Shown: positions 1-9,279, numbered from the stretch's first letter. The stretch: DNA of 64,000 bases from Rhodocyclales bacterium GT-UBC (GCA_003583745.1 QXPY01000010.1:170403-234402); one strand, 5' to 3'. A program made the numbers and translations. Notes: generated by a model not told the origin, from the letters alone.

Positions 1-1
1 T

Positions 2-1051
2 ACCGATTGGGCGGCTTATCGCGCCAAGTTGTCGGAATTCGTCTATCACACCGGCGTCGGCATGCGCGCCATCTTCCAGGCTGCCCGTCAGGTTCAGGGC
101 AAGCGCATCATTTACGCCGAAGGCGAAGATGAGCGCGTCTTGCGTGCCGTTCAGGTCGTGATCGAAGAGAAATTTGCTCGCCCGATCCTGATCGGCCGTC
201 CGGAAGTGATTGAGCATCGCTTGGCCAAGGCCAGTCTGCGCATCAAGCCGGGTATCGATTTCGATATCGTCAATCCGGAGTCCGACGAGCGTTATCGCGA
301 ATGCTGGACGACCTACCACAAGCTGATGGCGCGCCGTGGCGTGACGCCGGAAATCGCCAAGGAAGCGCTGCGTCGCAAGCCCACCCTGATCGGCGCCATG
401 CTCCTCAAGCTCGGTTACGCCGATGGTTTGATTTGCGGTATCACCGGTCAGTACAGCCATCATCTCGGCGTGGTCAAGGAAATCATCGGCAAGCGCCAGG
501 GCGTCAATACGCTGGCTGCGATGAACTACCTGATGTTGCCGGGACGTTCGCTGTTCATCTGCGATACCCACATCAACGAAACGCCAAGTGCCGAAGAAAT
601 TGCCGAAATGGCGATGACCGCTGCCGAGCAGGTCAAGCGCTTCGGGATCAGTCCGAAGGTGGCCTTGCTCTCGCATTCCAATTTCGGATCCTCGACGTCG
701 GAGTCGGCGCGCAAGATGAGTCGTGCTTCCGCACTGCTTTCTGCCATGAGCAATGGCGAATTCGAGGTTGATGGCGAAATGCATGGCGATTCGGCGCTTT
801 CCGAGAAGGTTCGCCTGGGGGCCAACCCGGATTCCTCGCTCAAGGGCGAAGCCAATCTGCTGATCATGCCGAACATCGATGCGGCCAATATCGCCTACAA
901 CCTGCTGAAGATGACGGCCGGTGAAGGCGTGACCATTGGTCCCATCCTGCTCGGTGCAGCCCGCCCGGTGCATGTGCTGACCTCGACCGCGACCGTACGT
1001 CGCGTCGTCAATATGTCGGCGCTGGCCGTGGTTGAAGCGACGGAGCGCTAA
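2..1051 (+). CDS. maeB: NADP-dependent malic enzyme, C-terminal part (partial, 5' end outside window)
   Basis: The reading frame is open from base 2 with no start codon, so the gene begins upstream; 349 residues are present. They match the phosphotransacetylase-like (PTA_PTB) domain that forms the C-terminal half of MaeB-type malic enzymes, which decarboxylate malate to pyruvate with NADP. Recognisable stretches are the entry segment VYHTGVGMRAIFQAAR, the EGEDERVLRAV strand and LLSHSNFGSS. In MaeB this domain is regulatory (acetyl-CoA responsive in the family) rather than an acetyltransferase. A free-standing phosphate acetyltransferase is less likely because the frame continues upstream in the linker typical of MaeB. 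The gene ends 30 bases before a bidirectional terminator. Confidence 0.9.
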   Translation, partial: TDWAAYRAKLSEFVYHTGVGMRAIFQAARQVQGKRIIYAEGEDERVLRAVQVVIEEKFARPILIGRPEVIEHRLAKASLRIKPGIDFDIVNPESDERYRECWTTYHKLMARRGVTPEIAKEALRRKPTLIGAMLLKLGYADGLICGITGQYSHHLGVVKEIIGKRQGVNTLAAMNYLMLPGRSLFICDTHINETPSAEEIAEMAMTAAEQVKRFGISPKVALLSHSNFGSSTSESARKMSRASALLSAMSNGEFEVDGEMHGDSALSEKVRLGANPDSSLKGEANLLIMPNIDAANIAYNLLKMTAGEGVTIGPILLGAARPVHVLTSTATVRRVVNMSALAVVEATER

Positions 1052-1080
1052 TTAAGCCAGGCGTGCTGTTTTCAGCATGA

Positions 1081-1116
1081 AAAAGGGGCCGACGGTGCAA
1101 GCCGTCTGCCCCTTTT
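1081..1116. terminator. bidirectional intrinsic terminator between maeB and mpl
   Basis: An inverted repeat has AAAAGGGGC (1081-1089) pairing with GCCCCTTTT (1108-1116), and GACGG with CCGTC inside it, with one mismatch between the two blocks. An A-tract on one side and a T-tract on the other allow it to serve both converging genes. Confidence 0.85.
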
Positions 1117-1133
1117 GTTTGTCCGCTCGACGA

Positions 1134-2480
1134 TCAGCCGGCGAGCGCGTCGAGCAACTTGCCGTGGATGCCCCCGAAGCCACCATTGCTCATGACCAGG
1201 ATATGGTCGCCGGGGCGGGCGGCGGCGGTGATTTTGGCAACAAGTTCGTCGAGTTTGTCTTCAACGATGGCTCGATCTCCCATCGGGGCCAGCGCGGCCT
1301 GCGCATCCCAGCCGAGATTGGCGGCATAGCAGAATGCGGCGTCGACTTCGGAGAGGCTGTCCGGCAACTGGCTTTTCATCGTGCCCAACTTCATGGTGTT
1401 GGAGCGCGGTTCGAGCACCGCCAGGATGCGCGCCGCCCCAACCTTGCGGCGCAGGCCGGCAATCGTCGTGGCAATCGCCGTCGGGTGGTGGGCGAAGTCA
1501 TCGTAAACCGTGATGCCACGGACTTCTCCCCGGACTTCCATGCGGCGTTTGACATTAACGAAGCGCGACAGCGCTTCCAGTCCCTTGTCGAGCGGTACGC
1601 CGACGTGACGCGCGGCAAGCAGGGCGGCACAGGCATTGGCCCGGTTGTGCTCGCCGGACAAGGCCCAGACAGTACGACCGATTTCACCTTGCGGGCCATG
1701 CAGGACCAACTCTCCGCTGGCGTCGTCGCCACTGACGCGGTAGCCGGTTGGGGCGTTGAAGCGTTCGATTGGGGTCCAGCAGCCGCGCTGCAGTACCCGC
1801 TCCAGACTGGCTTCGCCGGCATTGGAAACGATCAGGCCAGAAGCCGGTAGGGTACGGACAAGGTGATGAAATTGCGTTTCGATCGCTGCCAGATCGCTGA
1901 AAATGTCGGCGTGATCGAATTCCAGATTGTTCAGAACAACGGTGCGCGGCTTGTAATGGACGAATTTGGATCGCTTGTCACAGAACGCGGTGTCGTACTC
2001 GTCGGCTTCGATGACGAAGAAGGGCGTGTCGCCAAGGCGGGCAGAAACGCCAAAATTGAGTGGAACGCCACCGATCAGGAAGCCCGGTGCCATGTTGGCG
2101 TCTTCCAGTATCCAGGCCAGCATGGAACTCGTGGTCGTCTTGCCGTGCGTGCCGGCAACGCCGAGCACCCAGCGCCCCTGCAGCACGTTCTCGGCCAGCC
2201 ATTGCGGGCCGGAAACGTAAGGCAGACCTTTATCGAGTACAGCCTCAAGCATGGGGTTGCCACGCGAAATGGCGTTGCCGATCACGAAAACATCAGGGTT
2301 CAGGGTCAGTTGATCGACATCGAAGCCTTCGATCAGCTCGACGCCTGCGGCCCGCAACTGATCGCTCATTGGCGGATAGACGTTGGCGTCGCAACCGGTC
2401 ACCTTGTGGCCGGCGGCGACGGCGAGTTGGGCGACGCCGCCCATGAAGGTGCCGCAGATACCCAGAATATGAATGTGCAT
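1134..2480 (-). CDS. mpl: UDP-N-acetylmuramate:L-alanyl-gamma-D-glutamyl-meso-diaminopimelate ligase
   Basis: This 448-residue Mur-ligase family protein matches Mpl, the recycling enzyme that attaches the murein tripeptide L-Ala-gamma-D-Glu-mDAP to UDP-MurNAc in the cytoplasm using ATP. The N-terminus MHIHILGICGTFMGG is the family's nucleotide-fold signature. The P-loop GTHGKTTT lies at residues 110-117, and the central-domain segment EADEYDTAFCDKRSKF and the C-terminal VYDDFAHHPTAI are characteristic of Mpl rather than MurC. The length is normal. It is transcribed divergently from the nucleotidyltransferase-like gene at 2531 across a 50-base gap that must hold both promoters. Confidence 0.95.
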   Translation of the reverse strand: MHIHILGICGTFMGGVAQLAVAAGHKVTGCDANVYPPMSDQLRAAGVELIEGFDVDQLTLNPDVFVIGNAISRGNPMLEAVLDKGLPYVSGPQWLAENVLQGRWVLGVAGTHGKTTTSSMLAWILEDANMAPGFLIGGVPLNFGVSARLGDTPFFVIEADEYDTAFCDKRSKFVHYKPRTVVLNNLEFDHADIFSDLAAIETQFHHLVRTLPASGLIVSNAGEASLERVLQRGCWTPIERFNAPTGYRVSGDDASGELVLHGPQGEIGRTVWALSGEHNRANACAALLAARHVGVPLDKGLEALSRFVNVKRRMEVRGEVRGITVYDDFAHHPTAIATTIAGLRRKVGAARILAVLEPRSNTMKLGTMKSQLPDSLSEVDAAFCYAANLGWDAQAALAPMGDRAIVEDKLDELVAKITAAARPGDHILVMSNGGFGGIHGKLLDALAG

Positions 2481-2530
2481 GTCACAGAAGCCCGTTAGAA
2501 TGGGGGCGATTTTACCTTGATCGAGCTCAC

Positions 2531-3121
2531 ATGCCCCGTCATGAACGGTCTCGCCAGCTTACCGGCACGCGAGCCAGCATTGCCAGCGCCGCCGCCCGCC
2601 TGATGGTCGAGGACGGCATTACCGACTATCACCTCGCCAAGCGCAAGGCGGCACGACAACTCGGACTGACCGAGCACGTCGCCTTCCCGGATAACGCGGA
2701 GGTTGAAGCCGAGTTGCGGGCATACCGCGCTCTATATCAAGGGGAAGAGCATGAGGAAATGCTCGCCGCGATGCGCCAGAGTGCCCTTGATCTGCTCGAG
2801 TTGCTGGCCGATTTTCATCCTTACCTGACGGGATCGGTGCTTGATGGCACGGCGGGAGAGCATTCGAATATCGATATCCTGCTGTTCGCCGACAGCGCGA
2901 AAGAGGTCGAGATATTCCTGCTCAATCGTGGTATCGACGTCGAACATGCCGATCCGCGCAACGAACGCGTCGAAGCGGTTCTGGTGATGGAAACGGATAC
3001 GGTCGACGCCAATCTTGTCATCATGTCGCCGCAACTTGAAAGGGTCAGTTTGAAGCATCGTGACGGCAGGGCACGCGAACGTGTTCGCAGCGATGCGCTA
3101 CGGGCGTTACTTTCGGAATAG
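2531..3121 (+). CDS. nucleotidyltransferase-like protein of unknown function
   Basis: This 196-residue soluble protein has an N-terminal helical part (residues 1-95) including a short segment around AKRKAARQLGL. A nucleotidyltransferase-like strand follows at residues 101-119, where GS (101-102) is followed by SNID (112-115). The usual motif of this fold is GS-x(n)-DxD; here the first acid is replaced by Asn113, so catalysis is doubtful. The middle and end are predicted alpha/beta without membrane segments. The gene sits divergently next to mpl and just before aroQ. The assignment rests on the fold motif only, and no specific function is claimed. Confidence 0.6.
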   Translation: MPRHERSRQLTGTRASIASAAARLMVEDGITDYHLAKRKAARQLGLTEHVAFPDNAEVEAELRAYRALYQGEEHEEMLAAMRQSALDLLELLADFHPYLTGSVLDGTAGEHSNIDILLFADSAKEVEIFLLNRGIDVEHADPRNERVEAVLVMETDTVDANLVIMSPQLERVSLKHRDGRARERVRSDALRALLSE

Positions 3122-3160
3122 GCTGGACAAATTGCTGCGAATTACGGCAAACTTGCAGCT

Positions 3161-3640
3161 ATGAAGAAGCAAAAAACCGCTTCCAAGCCGGAAGATCGAC
3201 CGCGCATCCTGGTGGTGCATGGGCCGAATCTCAACCTGCTTGGGACTCGCGAACCCGAACACTACGGCCGGGTAACCCTGTCGGATATCAACCTGACGCT
3301 GGCTCGCATGGCCGAGAACGTCGGGGTCGATCTCGAAGCCTTTCAGAGCAATCATGAGGGGGCTCTGATTGAGCGTATCCACGCGGCTCGTGAACAAGGG
3401 GTTCGCGCCATCATCATCAATCCGGCAGCCTACACGCACACTAGCGTGGCCTTGCGCGATGCGATTTCGGCAGTGGCGATTCCATTCGTCGAGGTGCATC
3501 TTTCCAATGTGCACGCCCGGGAGCCTTTTCGGCATCATTCGTACTTTTCCGACCTGGCTATCGGTGTCATCTGCGGCTTGGGTCATGATGGCTATCGCCT
3601 GGCCCTCGAGTACCTGCTTAACAAACTCAATATTGAATAG
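3161..3640 (+). CDS. aroQ: type II 3-dehydroquinate dehydratase
   Basis: This 159-residue protein dehydrates 3-dehydroquinate to 3-dehydroshikimate in the shikimate pathway. Family hallmarks are [17 protein letters not shown] with the catalytic Tyr35, FQSNHEG, the substrate-binding [12 protein letters not shown] (Asn87) and [10 protein letters not shown] carrying the catalytic His118, ending in GHDGYRLAL. The length is slightly above the usual 145-150 because of a Lys-rich N-terminal extension ([14 protein letters not shown]). The first ATG at 3161 is used because no later ATG precedes the conserved core. aroQ upstream of accBC is a conserved order in many proteobacteria. Confidence 0.96.
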   Translation: MKKQKTASKPEDRPRILVVHGPNLNLLGTREPEHYGRVTLSDINLTLARMAENVGVDLEAFQSNHEGALIERIHAAREQGVRAIIINPAAYTHTSVALRDAISAVAIPFVEVHLSNVHAREPFRHHSYFSDLAIGVICGLGHDGYRLALEYLLNKLNIE

Positions 3641-3641
3641 T

Positions 3642-3655
3642 CCGGCTTTTGCCGG
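3642..3655 (+). terminator. short hairpin between aroQ and accB
   Basis: CCGGC-TTTT-GCCGG forms a five-base-pair stem right after the aroQ stop codon, followed only by TTCTTG. This is too weak for a full terminator; it may act as an attenuator or mRNA-stability element. Confidence 0.3.
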
Positions 3656-3696
3656 CTTCTTGCGTCTAACCGGCGCAATACAGAAGGGAGTCATCC

Positions 3697-4149
3697 ATGG
3701 ATCTGCGTAAACTCAAGAAACTGATCGATCTCGTACAAGAGTCCGGTATTTCCGAGCTGGAAGTCACCGAGGGCGAGGAAAAAGTGCGTATTGCCAAGCA
3801 TTACGGTGCCGTCGCGGCGCCCCAGCAATACTATGCCGCACCGGTGGCTGCGCCGGTGCCGGGCGCGCCGGTTGTTTCGTCGGTCAACCTGGATGATGAA
3901 GACGAGTTGCCGGAAGGTCATGTCGTCAAGTCGCCGATGGTCGGGACCTTCTACCGTTCGCCGTCGCCGGGTGCCGATGCTTTCGTGCAAGTAGGCCAGA
4001 CCGTCAAGCAGGGCGATACCCTTTGCATCATCGAAGCGATGAAGTTGCTGAACGAAATCGAGGCGGATGCCTCTGGCGTGATCAAGGCCATCCTTCTGGA
4101 AAATGGCGAACCGGTCGAATTTGGTGAACCCCTGTTCGTGATTGGCTGA
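3697..4149 (+). CDS. accB: biotin carboxyl carrier protein of acetyl-CoA carboxylase
   Basis: This 150-residue protein carries the biotin that shuttles carboxyl groups between AccC and AccAD in fatty-acid synthesis. It has the N-terminal [23 protein letters not shown] segment, an Ala/Pro linker (residues about 45-70) and the C-terminal biotinyl domain, with the biotinylated lysine in [13 protein letters not shown] at Lys116. A clear AGAAGGGAG ribosome-binding site precedes the ATG. The stop codon lies one base before the chosen accC start, so the two are translationally coupled. Confidence 0.97.
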   Translation: MDLRKLKKLIDLVQESGISELEVTEGEEKVRIAKHYGAVAAPQQYYAAPVAAPVPGAPVVSSVNLDDEDELPEGHVVKSPMVGTFYRSPSPGADAFVQVGQTVKQGDTLCIIEAMKLLNEIEADASGVIKAILLENGEPVEFGEPLFVIG

Positions 4150-4150
4150 T

Positions 4151-5515
4151 ATGGCCATGTTTGAAAAAATTCTGATCGCCAACCGTGGCGAAATCGCCCT
4201 GCGGATTCAGCGCGCTTGTCGCGAACTTGGCATCAAGACCGTGGTGGTCTATTCCGAGGCTGACCGCGAGGCCAAGTATGTCAAACTGGCTGACGAATCG
4301 GTATGTATCGGCCCGGCTTCTTCCGCGCTGAGCTATCTGAACGTGCCGGCCATCATTTCCGCCGCCGAAGTGACCGATGCCCAGGCTATCCACCCCGGTT
4401 ACGGTTTCCTCTCCGAAAATGCCGACTTTGCCGAGCGAGTCGAAACCTCGGGTTTCGTCTTCATCGGTCCGCGAGCCGAAACGATTCGTCTGATGGGGGA
4501 CAAGGTTTCCGCCAAGGATGCGATGAAGGCTGCGGGTGTTCCTTGCGTGCCTGGTTCGGATGGTGCCTTGCCGGAAGACCCGAAGGAAATTACCAAGATT
4601 GCCCGGGCTGTCGGCTATCCGGTCATCATCAAGGCAGCAGGTGGTGGTGGCGGTCGCGGCATGCGCGTCGTACATACCGAAGCAGCGCTGATCAACGCGG
4701 TGCAGATGACCCGTCAGGAAGCCGGGCAGTTCTTCGGCAACCCGGCGGTGTACATGGAGAAATATCTGGAGAATCCGCGTCACGTGGAAATCCAGGTACT
4801 GGCCGACGAACACAAAAATGCTATCTACCTTGGCGAACGCGACTGCTCCATGCAGCGTCGCCATCAGAAGGTGATCGAAGAAGCGCCGGCTCCGCATATT
4901 CCAGCTCGCCTGATCACCCGTATCGGCGAGCGTTGCGCCGAAGCTTGTCGCAAGATCGGCTATCGTGGTGCGGGTACCTTCGAGTTTCTTTACGAGAATG
5001 GCGAGTTTTATTTCATCGAGATGAATACCCGCGTTCAGGTCGAGCATCCGGTGACCGAAATGATTACCGGTGTCGATATCGTTCAGGAGCAGATTCGCGT
5101 CGCTACTGGCGAGAAGTTGCGCTACAGGCAGAAGGATGTTGCCTTCCGCGGGCATGCCATCGAATGTCGTATCAACGCCGAAGATCCCTTCACGTTCGTG
5201 CCTTCTCCCGGCAAGATCGCCTTTTATCATCCGCCCGGCGGCCCGGGGATTCGTGTCGATTCGCACATCTACCAAGGCTATACGGTGCCCTCGCATTACG
5301 ACTCGATGGTGGCCAAGGTCATCGCCTACGGCGATACCCGCGAGCAGGCCATCCGCCGCATGCGTATCGCGCTCTCTGAAATGAGCATCCAGGGTATCAA
5401 GACCAATGTGCCCTTGCATCAGGAACTGATGCTTGATGCCCGCTTCATCGAAGGCGGCACCAGCATCCATTACCTTGAACAGAGACTCGCCGACAAGGGC
5501 GAGGTCAAGAAGTAA
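4151..5515 (+). CDS. accC: acetyl-CoA carboxylase biotin carboxylase subunit
   Basis: This 454-residue ATP-grasp enzyme carboxylates the biotin on AccB with bicarbonate and ATP. It starts [19 protein letters not shown]; the ATG at 4151 is preferred over 4157 and over the TTG at 4142, which would lie inside accB. The Gly-rich ATP loop ([11 protein letters not shown]) is near residues 161-171, and the catalytic segment [14 protein letters not shown] and the C-terminal domain are intact. It forms an operon with accB upstream and prmA three bases downstream. Confidence 0.97.
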   Translation: MAMFEKILIANRGEIALRIQRACRELGIKTVVVYSEADREAKYVKLADESVCIGPASSALSYLNVPAIISAAEVTDAQAIHPGYGFLSENADFAERVETSGFVFIGPRAETIRLMGDKVSAKDAMKAAGVPCVPGSDGALPEDPKEITKIARAVGYPVIIKAAGGGGGRGMRVVHTEAALINAVQMTRQEAGQFFGNPAVYMEKYLENPRHVEIQVLADEHKNAIYLGERDCSMQRRHQKVIEEAPAPHIPARLITRIGERCAEACRKIGYRGAGTFEFLYENGEFYFIEMNTRVQVEHPVTEMITGVDIVQEQIRVATGEKLRYRQKDVAFRGHAIECRINAEDPFTFVPSPGKIAFYHPPGGPGIRVDSHIYQGYTVPSHYDSMVAKVIAYGDTREQAIRRMRIALSEMSIQGIKTNVPLHQELMLDARFIEGGTSIHYLEQRLADKGEVKK

Positions 5516-5518
5516 GCG

Positions 5519-6409
5519 ATGGCCTGGCAAAGTGTCAGTTTCCTGACCGACGCGTCGCACGCCGAACCGCTGTGCGACGCGCTGCTCGATGCCGGTGCGC
5601 TATCTGCCTCTTTGGAGGATGCCGATGCCGGTACGCCGGACGAGCAGCCGCAGTTTGGCGAGCCCGGTTCGGTCTACTCTCCCGGCTGGGCGCACTCGCG
5701 GGTTGTCGCGTTGCTCGAGCCGGATGCCGATGTCGCGGCGTTGCTCGGTGTCGCCTGTGCTGCTGTCGGATTGGATGAAATACCCGAGTGGGTGATTGAT
5801 CCGGTCGAAGAGCAAAACTGGGTGCAATTGACCCAGTCTCAATTCGACCCGATTAGAATTTCGGATCGATTGTGGATCGTGCCTTCCTGGCATGAGTCAC
5901 CTGACCCGGCCGCAGTCAATCTGGTCCTCGACCCCGGCATGGCATTTGGTACGGGTTCCCATCCCACCACCAGGCTCTGCCTGGAGTGGCTTGAGCGGAA
6001 TGTCCAGGGTGCTTGCAGCGTACTCGATTACGGTTGCGGCTCCGGTATCCTGGCGATTGCGGCAGCGCGCCTGGGGGCAGGACGGGTGGCTGGGGTCGAT
6101 ATTGATCCGCAAGCCGTCGATGCGGCGCGGGCCAATGCCGAGCGTAATGGTGTCGAGGCATTGTTTGCCGATTCGGCTGACCCGGTAGCCGGCCAGTACG
6201 ATTTAGTCGTTGCCAACATTCTTTCTAACCCGTTGCGCGTACTGGCCCCGGCCATTTGCGCTCACGTTCGCCCCGGCGGGCGCCTGGCGTTGTCGGGGAT
6301 TTTGCGTGAACAAGCCGAGGAGATCATCGGTATCTATGCGCAATGGTTGCCTTTGGTGGTCGCCGATACCTGTGAGGATTGGGTGTGCTTGAGCGGGGAA
6401 AAACCCTGA
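5519..6409 (+). CDS. prmA: ribosomal protein L11 methyltransferase
   Basis: This 296-residue SAM-dependent methyltransferase trimethylates ribosomal protein L11. It has a small N-terminal substrate-recognition domain (residues 1-115) and a Rossmann methyltransferase domain with MAFGTGSHPTT, the SAM loop VLDYGCGSGILAIAA and ANILSNPL. The length is typical. It starts three bases after accC, and its stop overlaps the ATG of the next gene by one base, so all belong to one operon. Confidence 0.95.
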   Translation: MAWQSVSFLTDASHAEPLCDALLDAGALSASLEDADAGTPDEQPQFGEPGSVYSPGWAHSRVVALLEPDADVAALLGVACAAVGLDEIPEWVIDPVEEQNWVQLTQSQFDPIRISDRLWIVPSWHESPDPAAVNLVLDPGMAFGTGSHPTTRLCLEWLERNVQGACSVLDYGCGSGILAIAAARLGAGRVAGVDIDPQAVDAARANAERNGVEALFADSADPVAGQYDLVVANILSNPLRVLAPAICAHVRPGGRLALSGILREQAEEIIGIYAQWLPLVVADTCEDWVCLSGEKP

Positions 6410-7488
6410 TGCGGACACGCTGCCCGGTTTGTGGCACGGTTTTCCGTGTCACGACCGAGCAGTTGCGCCTCAAGGCTGGCAAGGTGCGTTGTGGGCACTG
6501 TCAGGCCTTGTTCAATGCGTTCGACCAGTTGGTGCCGGATACCGTGGCCGAGTTGCCATCGGTCAGGTCTACCGTTGTTTCCCCTTCTGTCGTCGAAGTG
6601 CGGCAGTCTGCGTCGGCGCAGGGATTTGCGCCGTCACCGCTGCCGCAGGATATGGCAGCGCCGCCGGACGGCGACAATGAGAGCATTGAGCCGGTTCGTG
6701 GGCTACGAACCGCTGCCGCGGACTTGGACTCCGAAGTCGTCGAGGAGGCAACCGGCTTTACGGAGGATGAGCCGGTAGTCGAATCCTTGCCCGAACCCGA
6801 ACCCGAACCCGAACCCCCTGCCGGTGTGGTAGATGAGCGCCTGCCTGCTGTCGAACGTCTGACCGAGCCGTTGACTGTCGAAACGCCCGAAGAGTCGACA
6901 CTGGCCGCCCGGGAGGCCGGTTTGGTGGCTGCCCGGGAACTGATCGATTCTGCCGGGTACAACCGTTGGGCGGCGGGGACCCTGGCTGGTAGCGGATTGG
7001 GTGAGTTCGATAGCGAGCCGGCGCGGCATCCAGTCTGGCCGTTCCTGGTCTTTTCCCTGTTGCTGGCCATTGCCTTGGCAGCGCAACTGCTGATTCATTT
7101 TCGTGTTGCCGTCGTGCAGCGATATCCTGATGCGGCAGCCATGTATGCGCTGGCCGATGTGGACGTCCCGTTGCCGCGTAATATCGAGCAAGTTGTCATC
7201 GATGCGTCCGACCTCCAGTCGGATAATCAGCGCGGCCTGTTCGTGTTGCAGGCGACCCTGCGCAATCGGGCCGCTTTCCCGCAGGCCTGGCCGTCTCTCG
7301 AGCTGACGCTGACCGATACCAGTGATGCTGTTGTCTCCCGACGCGTGCTGGCACCGGCTGACTATCTGCCGCCGGCCGTTGCGCAGCAGAAATCATTCGC
7401 CGCCAACGGCGAACTGGCAGTTCGTCTGTGGATCGAGGCCAAAGGTATCGGCGCCGCCGGCTATCGTCTTTACGTCTTTTACCCCTGA
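6409..7488 (+). CDS. zinc-ribbon, DUF3426-type single-pass membrane protein
   Basis: This 359-residue protein starts MRTRCPVCGTVFRVTTEQL with the zinc-ribbon pairs CPVC and CGHC within the first 35 residues (MJ0042 finger type). A long acidic/Pro-rich linker containing a PEPEPEPEPP run follows, then one membrane helix around residues 206-230 (PFLVFSLLLAIALAAQLLI) and a C-terminal DUF3426-type beta domain. The start at 6409 puts the zinc ribbon at the very N-terminus and overlaps the prmA stop by one base; an upstream in-frame start at 6379 would lie inside prmA. Family members have no settled function. It sits in the accBC-prmA operon. Confidence 0.85.
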   Translation: MRTRCPVCGTVFRVTTEQLRLKAGKVRCGHCQALFNAFDQLVPDTVAELPSVRSTVVSPSVVEVRQSASAQGFAPSPLPQDMAAPPDGDNESIEPVRGLRTAAADLDSEVVEEATGFTEDEPVVESLPEPEPEPEPPAGVVDERLPAVERLTEPLTVETPEESTLAAREAGLVAARELIDSAGYNRWAAGTLAGSGLGEFDSEPARHPVWPFLVFSLLLAIALAAQLLIHFRVAVVQRYPDAAAMYALADVDVPLPRNIEQVVIDASDLQSDNQRGLFVLQATLRNRAAFPQAWPSLELTLTDTSDAVVSRRVLAPADYLPPAVAQQKSFAANGELAVRLWIEAKGIGAAGYRLYVFYP

Positions 7489-7500
7489 GATTATTTCCCG

Positions 7501-8433
7501 ATGACTACGCTGATCTGCGGTTCGCTGGCTTTCGACAACATCATGGTCTTTCCGGATCGCTTCAAGAACCATATCCTGCCCGAGCAGATCCACATCCTGA
7601 ACGTGGCTTTCCTGGTGCCGGAGTTGCGCCGCGAGTTCGGCGGTTGTGCCGGCAATATCGCCTACAACCTGATGCTGCTCGGCGGCGATGCGACGATCAT
7701 GGCCACGGTGGGCGACGACGCGCCGCCCTATCTCGATCGCCTCGACAAACTCGGACTGACGCGGGCGCATGTCCGCCTGGTGCCGGGCACTTTTACCGCC
7801 CAGGCCTTCATCACCACCGACCTCGACGACAACCAGATCACTGCCTTCCACCCGGGCGCGATGAGCTTCTCGCATCTCAACAAGGTTGAGCAGGCCGGGG
7901 CAACGCTCGGCATCGTCGCCCCGGATGGCCGCGAAGGCATGATGCAGCACGCCCGCGACTTTGCCGCCGCCGGTGTGCCCTTCATCTTCGATCCGGGCCA
8001 GGGTCTGCCGATGTTCAATGGCGACGAATTGCTCGATTTCATCCAGCTGGCCGATTACGCCTGTTTCAACGATTACGAGGCCAAGCTGCTGTGCGATCGC
8101 ACCGGGCGCAGCCTGGAGCAACTGGCAGGCGAAGTGAAGGCCCTGATCGTGACGCGCGGCGGCGAAGGCTCGGAGATCTACGCCGATGGCCAGCGCTTCG
8201 ATATCCCCTGTGTCAAGGCTGACCAGGTAGTCGATCCCACCGGTTGTGGCGATGCCTACCGGTCCGGTCTGCTCTACGGGATCGCCAACGGCTTCGACTG
8301 GACGACGACCGGCCGTCTGGCTGCGGTGATGGGGGCGATCAAGATTGCCCATCGTGGCGGCCAGAATCATCAGCCGAGCCGCGATGAAATCGCCCGGCGC
8401 TACGAACAGGCGTTCGGCGCCCGTCCCTGGTAG
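7501..8433 (+). CDS. PfkB-family carbohydrate/nucleoside kinase
   Basis: This 310-residue ribokinase-fold protein has the N-terminal GSLAFDNIMVFP, the substrate-binding GGCAGNIAYNL and the C-terminal PfkB signature DPTGCGDAYRSG with catalytic Asp251. The sequence resembles the adenosine-kinase/ribokinase branch, but the substrate cannot be read from it. It follows the DUF3426 gene by 12 bases and probably ends the operon, since a GC-rich hairpin follows at 8446. Confidence 0.85.
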   Translation: MTTLICGSLAFDNIMVFPDRFKNHILPEQIHILNVAFLVPELRREFGGCAGNIAYNLMLLGGDATIMATVGDDAPPYLDRLDKLGLTRAHVRLVPGTFTAQAFITTDLDDNQITAFHPGAMSFSHLNKVEQAGATLGIVAPDGREGMMQHARDFAAAGVPFIFDPGQGLPMFNGDELLDFIQLADYACFNDYEAKLLCDRTGRSLEQLAGEVKALIVTRGGEGSEIYADGQRFDIPCVKADQVVDPTGCGDAYRSGLLYGIANGFDWTTTGRLAAVMGAIKIAHRGGQNHQPSRDEIARRYEQAFGARPW

Positions 8434-8445
8434 TCTTTTGCTGCA

Positions 8446-8477
8446 ACACCGGCGTCATCTTCGGGCAACGCCGGTGT
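8446..8477 (+). terminator. GC-rich hairpin after the PfkB gene
   Basis: ACACCGGCG (8446-8454) pairs perfectly with CGCCGGTGT (8469-8477) over a 14-base loop. There is no T-tract after it, so it could be a weak or Rho-assisted terminator or a processing hairpin. Confidence 0.4.
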
Positions 8478-8495
8478 AACACCGCTCATCCAGAC

Positions 8496-8523
8496 TTGTT
8501 CTCCGTAAACATACGGAGAACAA
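8496..8523 (+). promoter_or_regulatory. 12-bp inverted repeat enclosing the olsB ribosome-binding site
   Basis: TTGTTCTCCGTA (8496-8507) and TACGGAGAACAA (8512-8523) are perfect reverse complements separated by AACA. The right arm contains the GGAGA Shine-Dalgarno sequence for the olsB ATG at 8525. As RNA it would fold into a stable 12-bp stem that hides the ribosome-binding site; as DNA it could be a dyad operator. Confidence 0.7.
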
Positions 8524-8524
8524 C

Positions 8525-9274
8525 ATGGAACAAATTCAGAAAGCAGCCGGCCGTAGCCGTCCGCAACGTCAAAGTCTGGATGTCGGTTTTGCCCGTAGCC
8601 AGAGCGAGATTCTCGATGCCCAGCGTCTGCGCTACCGCGTTTTTGCCGGTGAAATGGGCGCCAACCTGCCGAGCCGTACGCCCGGCGTCGATCACGACAT
8701 CTACGATCCCTACTGCGAGCATCTGGTGGTGCGCGACACCCAGAGCGGCGAGGTGGTCGGCACCTATCGCATTCTTTCCCCCGAAAATGCCCGTCAGATC
8801 GGCTACTACTCGGAAAACGAGTTCGACCTGACCCGCCTGCAGCACCTGCGTTCGCGCCTGGTCGAAATCGGCCGTTCCTGCGTTCATCCGGACTACCGAA
8901 CCGGCGCGACGATCACTCTGCTTTGGTCCGGCCTGGCCCAATACATGATGGAACGCGGCTACGACTACCTGATGGGTTGTGCCTCGATCAGCATGGCGGA
9001 CGGCGGGCACGCCGCGGCCAGTCTGTATAATCGCCTGTCCGAGCACCTCGGGCCACAGGAATATCGCGTCTTCCCGCGTTGTCCGCTGCCGCTGGCCGCC
9101 CTGCAGCAGGATCGTCCGGCCGAAACACCGCCCTTGATCAAGGGCTACCTGCGAGCCGGCGCGTGGATTTGTGGCGAACCGGCATGGGATCCCGATTTCA
9201 ATACCGCGGATCTGCCCATCCTGATGCCGATGGCCAAGGTGTCGAGTCGTTACGCCAAGCATTACATGGGATAA
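8525..9274 (+). CDS. olsB: L-ornithine N-alpha-acyltransferase (OlsB-like GNAT-type)
   Basis: This 249-residue protein matches the OlsB family, which transfers a 3-hydroxyacyl group from ACP to ornithine, the first step of phosphate-free ornithine lipids. Visible family traits are AQRLRYRVFAGEMGA, DIYDPYCEHLVV, EIGRSCVHPDYR and the C-terminal YLRAGAWICGEPAWDPDFNTADLPILMPM. It has no membrane segment. It is followed directly by an OlsA-type acyltransferase, which supports the pathway call. Its ribosome-binding site is buried in the inverted repeat at 8496-8523, suggesting translational or operator control. Confidence 0.85.
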   Translation: MEQIQKAAGRSRPQRQSLDVGFARSQSEILDAQRLRYRVFAGEMGANLPSRTPGVDHDIYDPYCEHLVVRDTQSGEVVGTYRILSPENARQIGYYSENEFDLTRLQHLRSRLVEIGRSCVHPDYRTGATITLLWSGLAQYMMERGYDYLMGCASISMADGGHAAASLYNRLSEHLGPQEYRVFPRCPLPLAALQQDRPAETPPLIKGYLRAGAWICGEPAWDPDFNTADLPILMPMAKVSSRYAKHYMG

Positions 9275-9279
9275 GTCGT

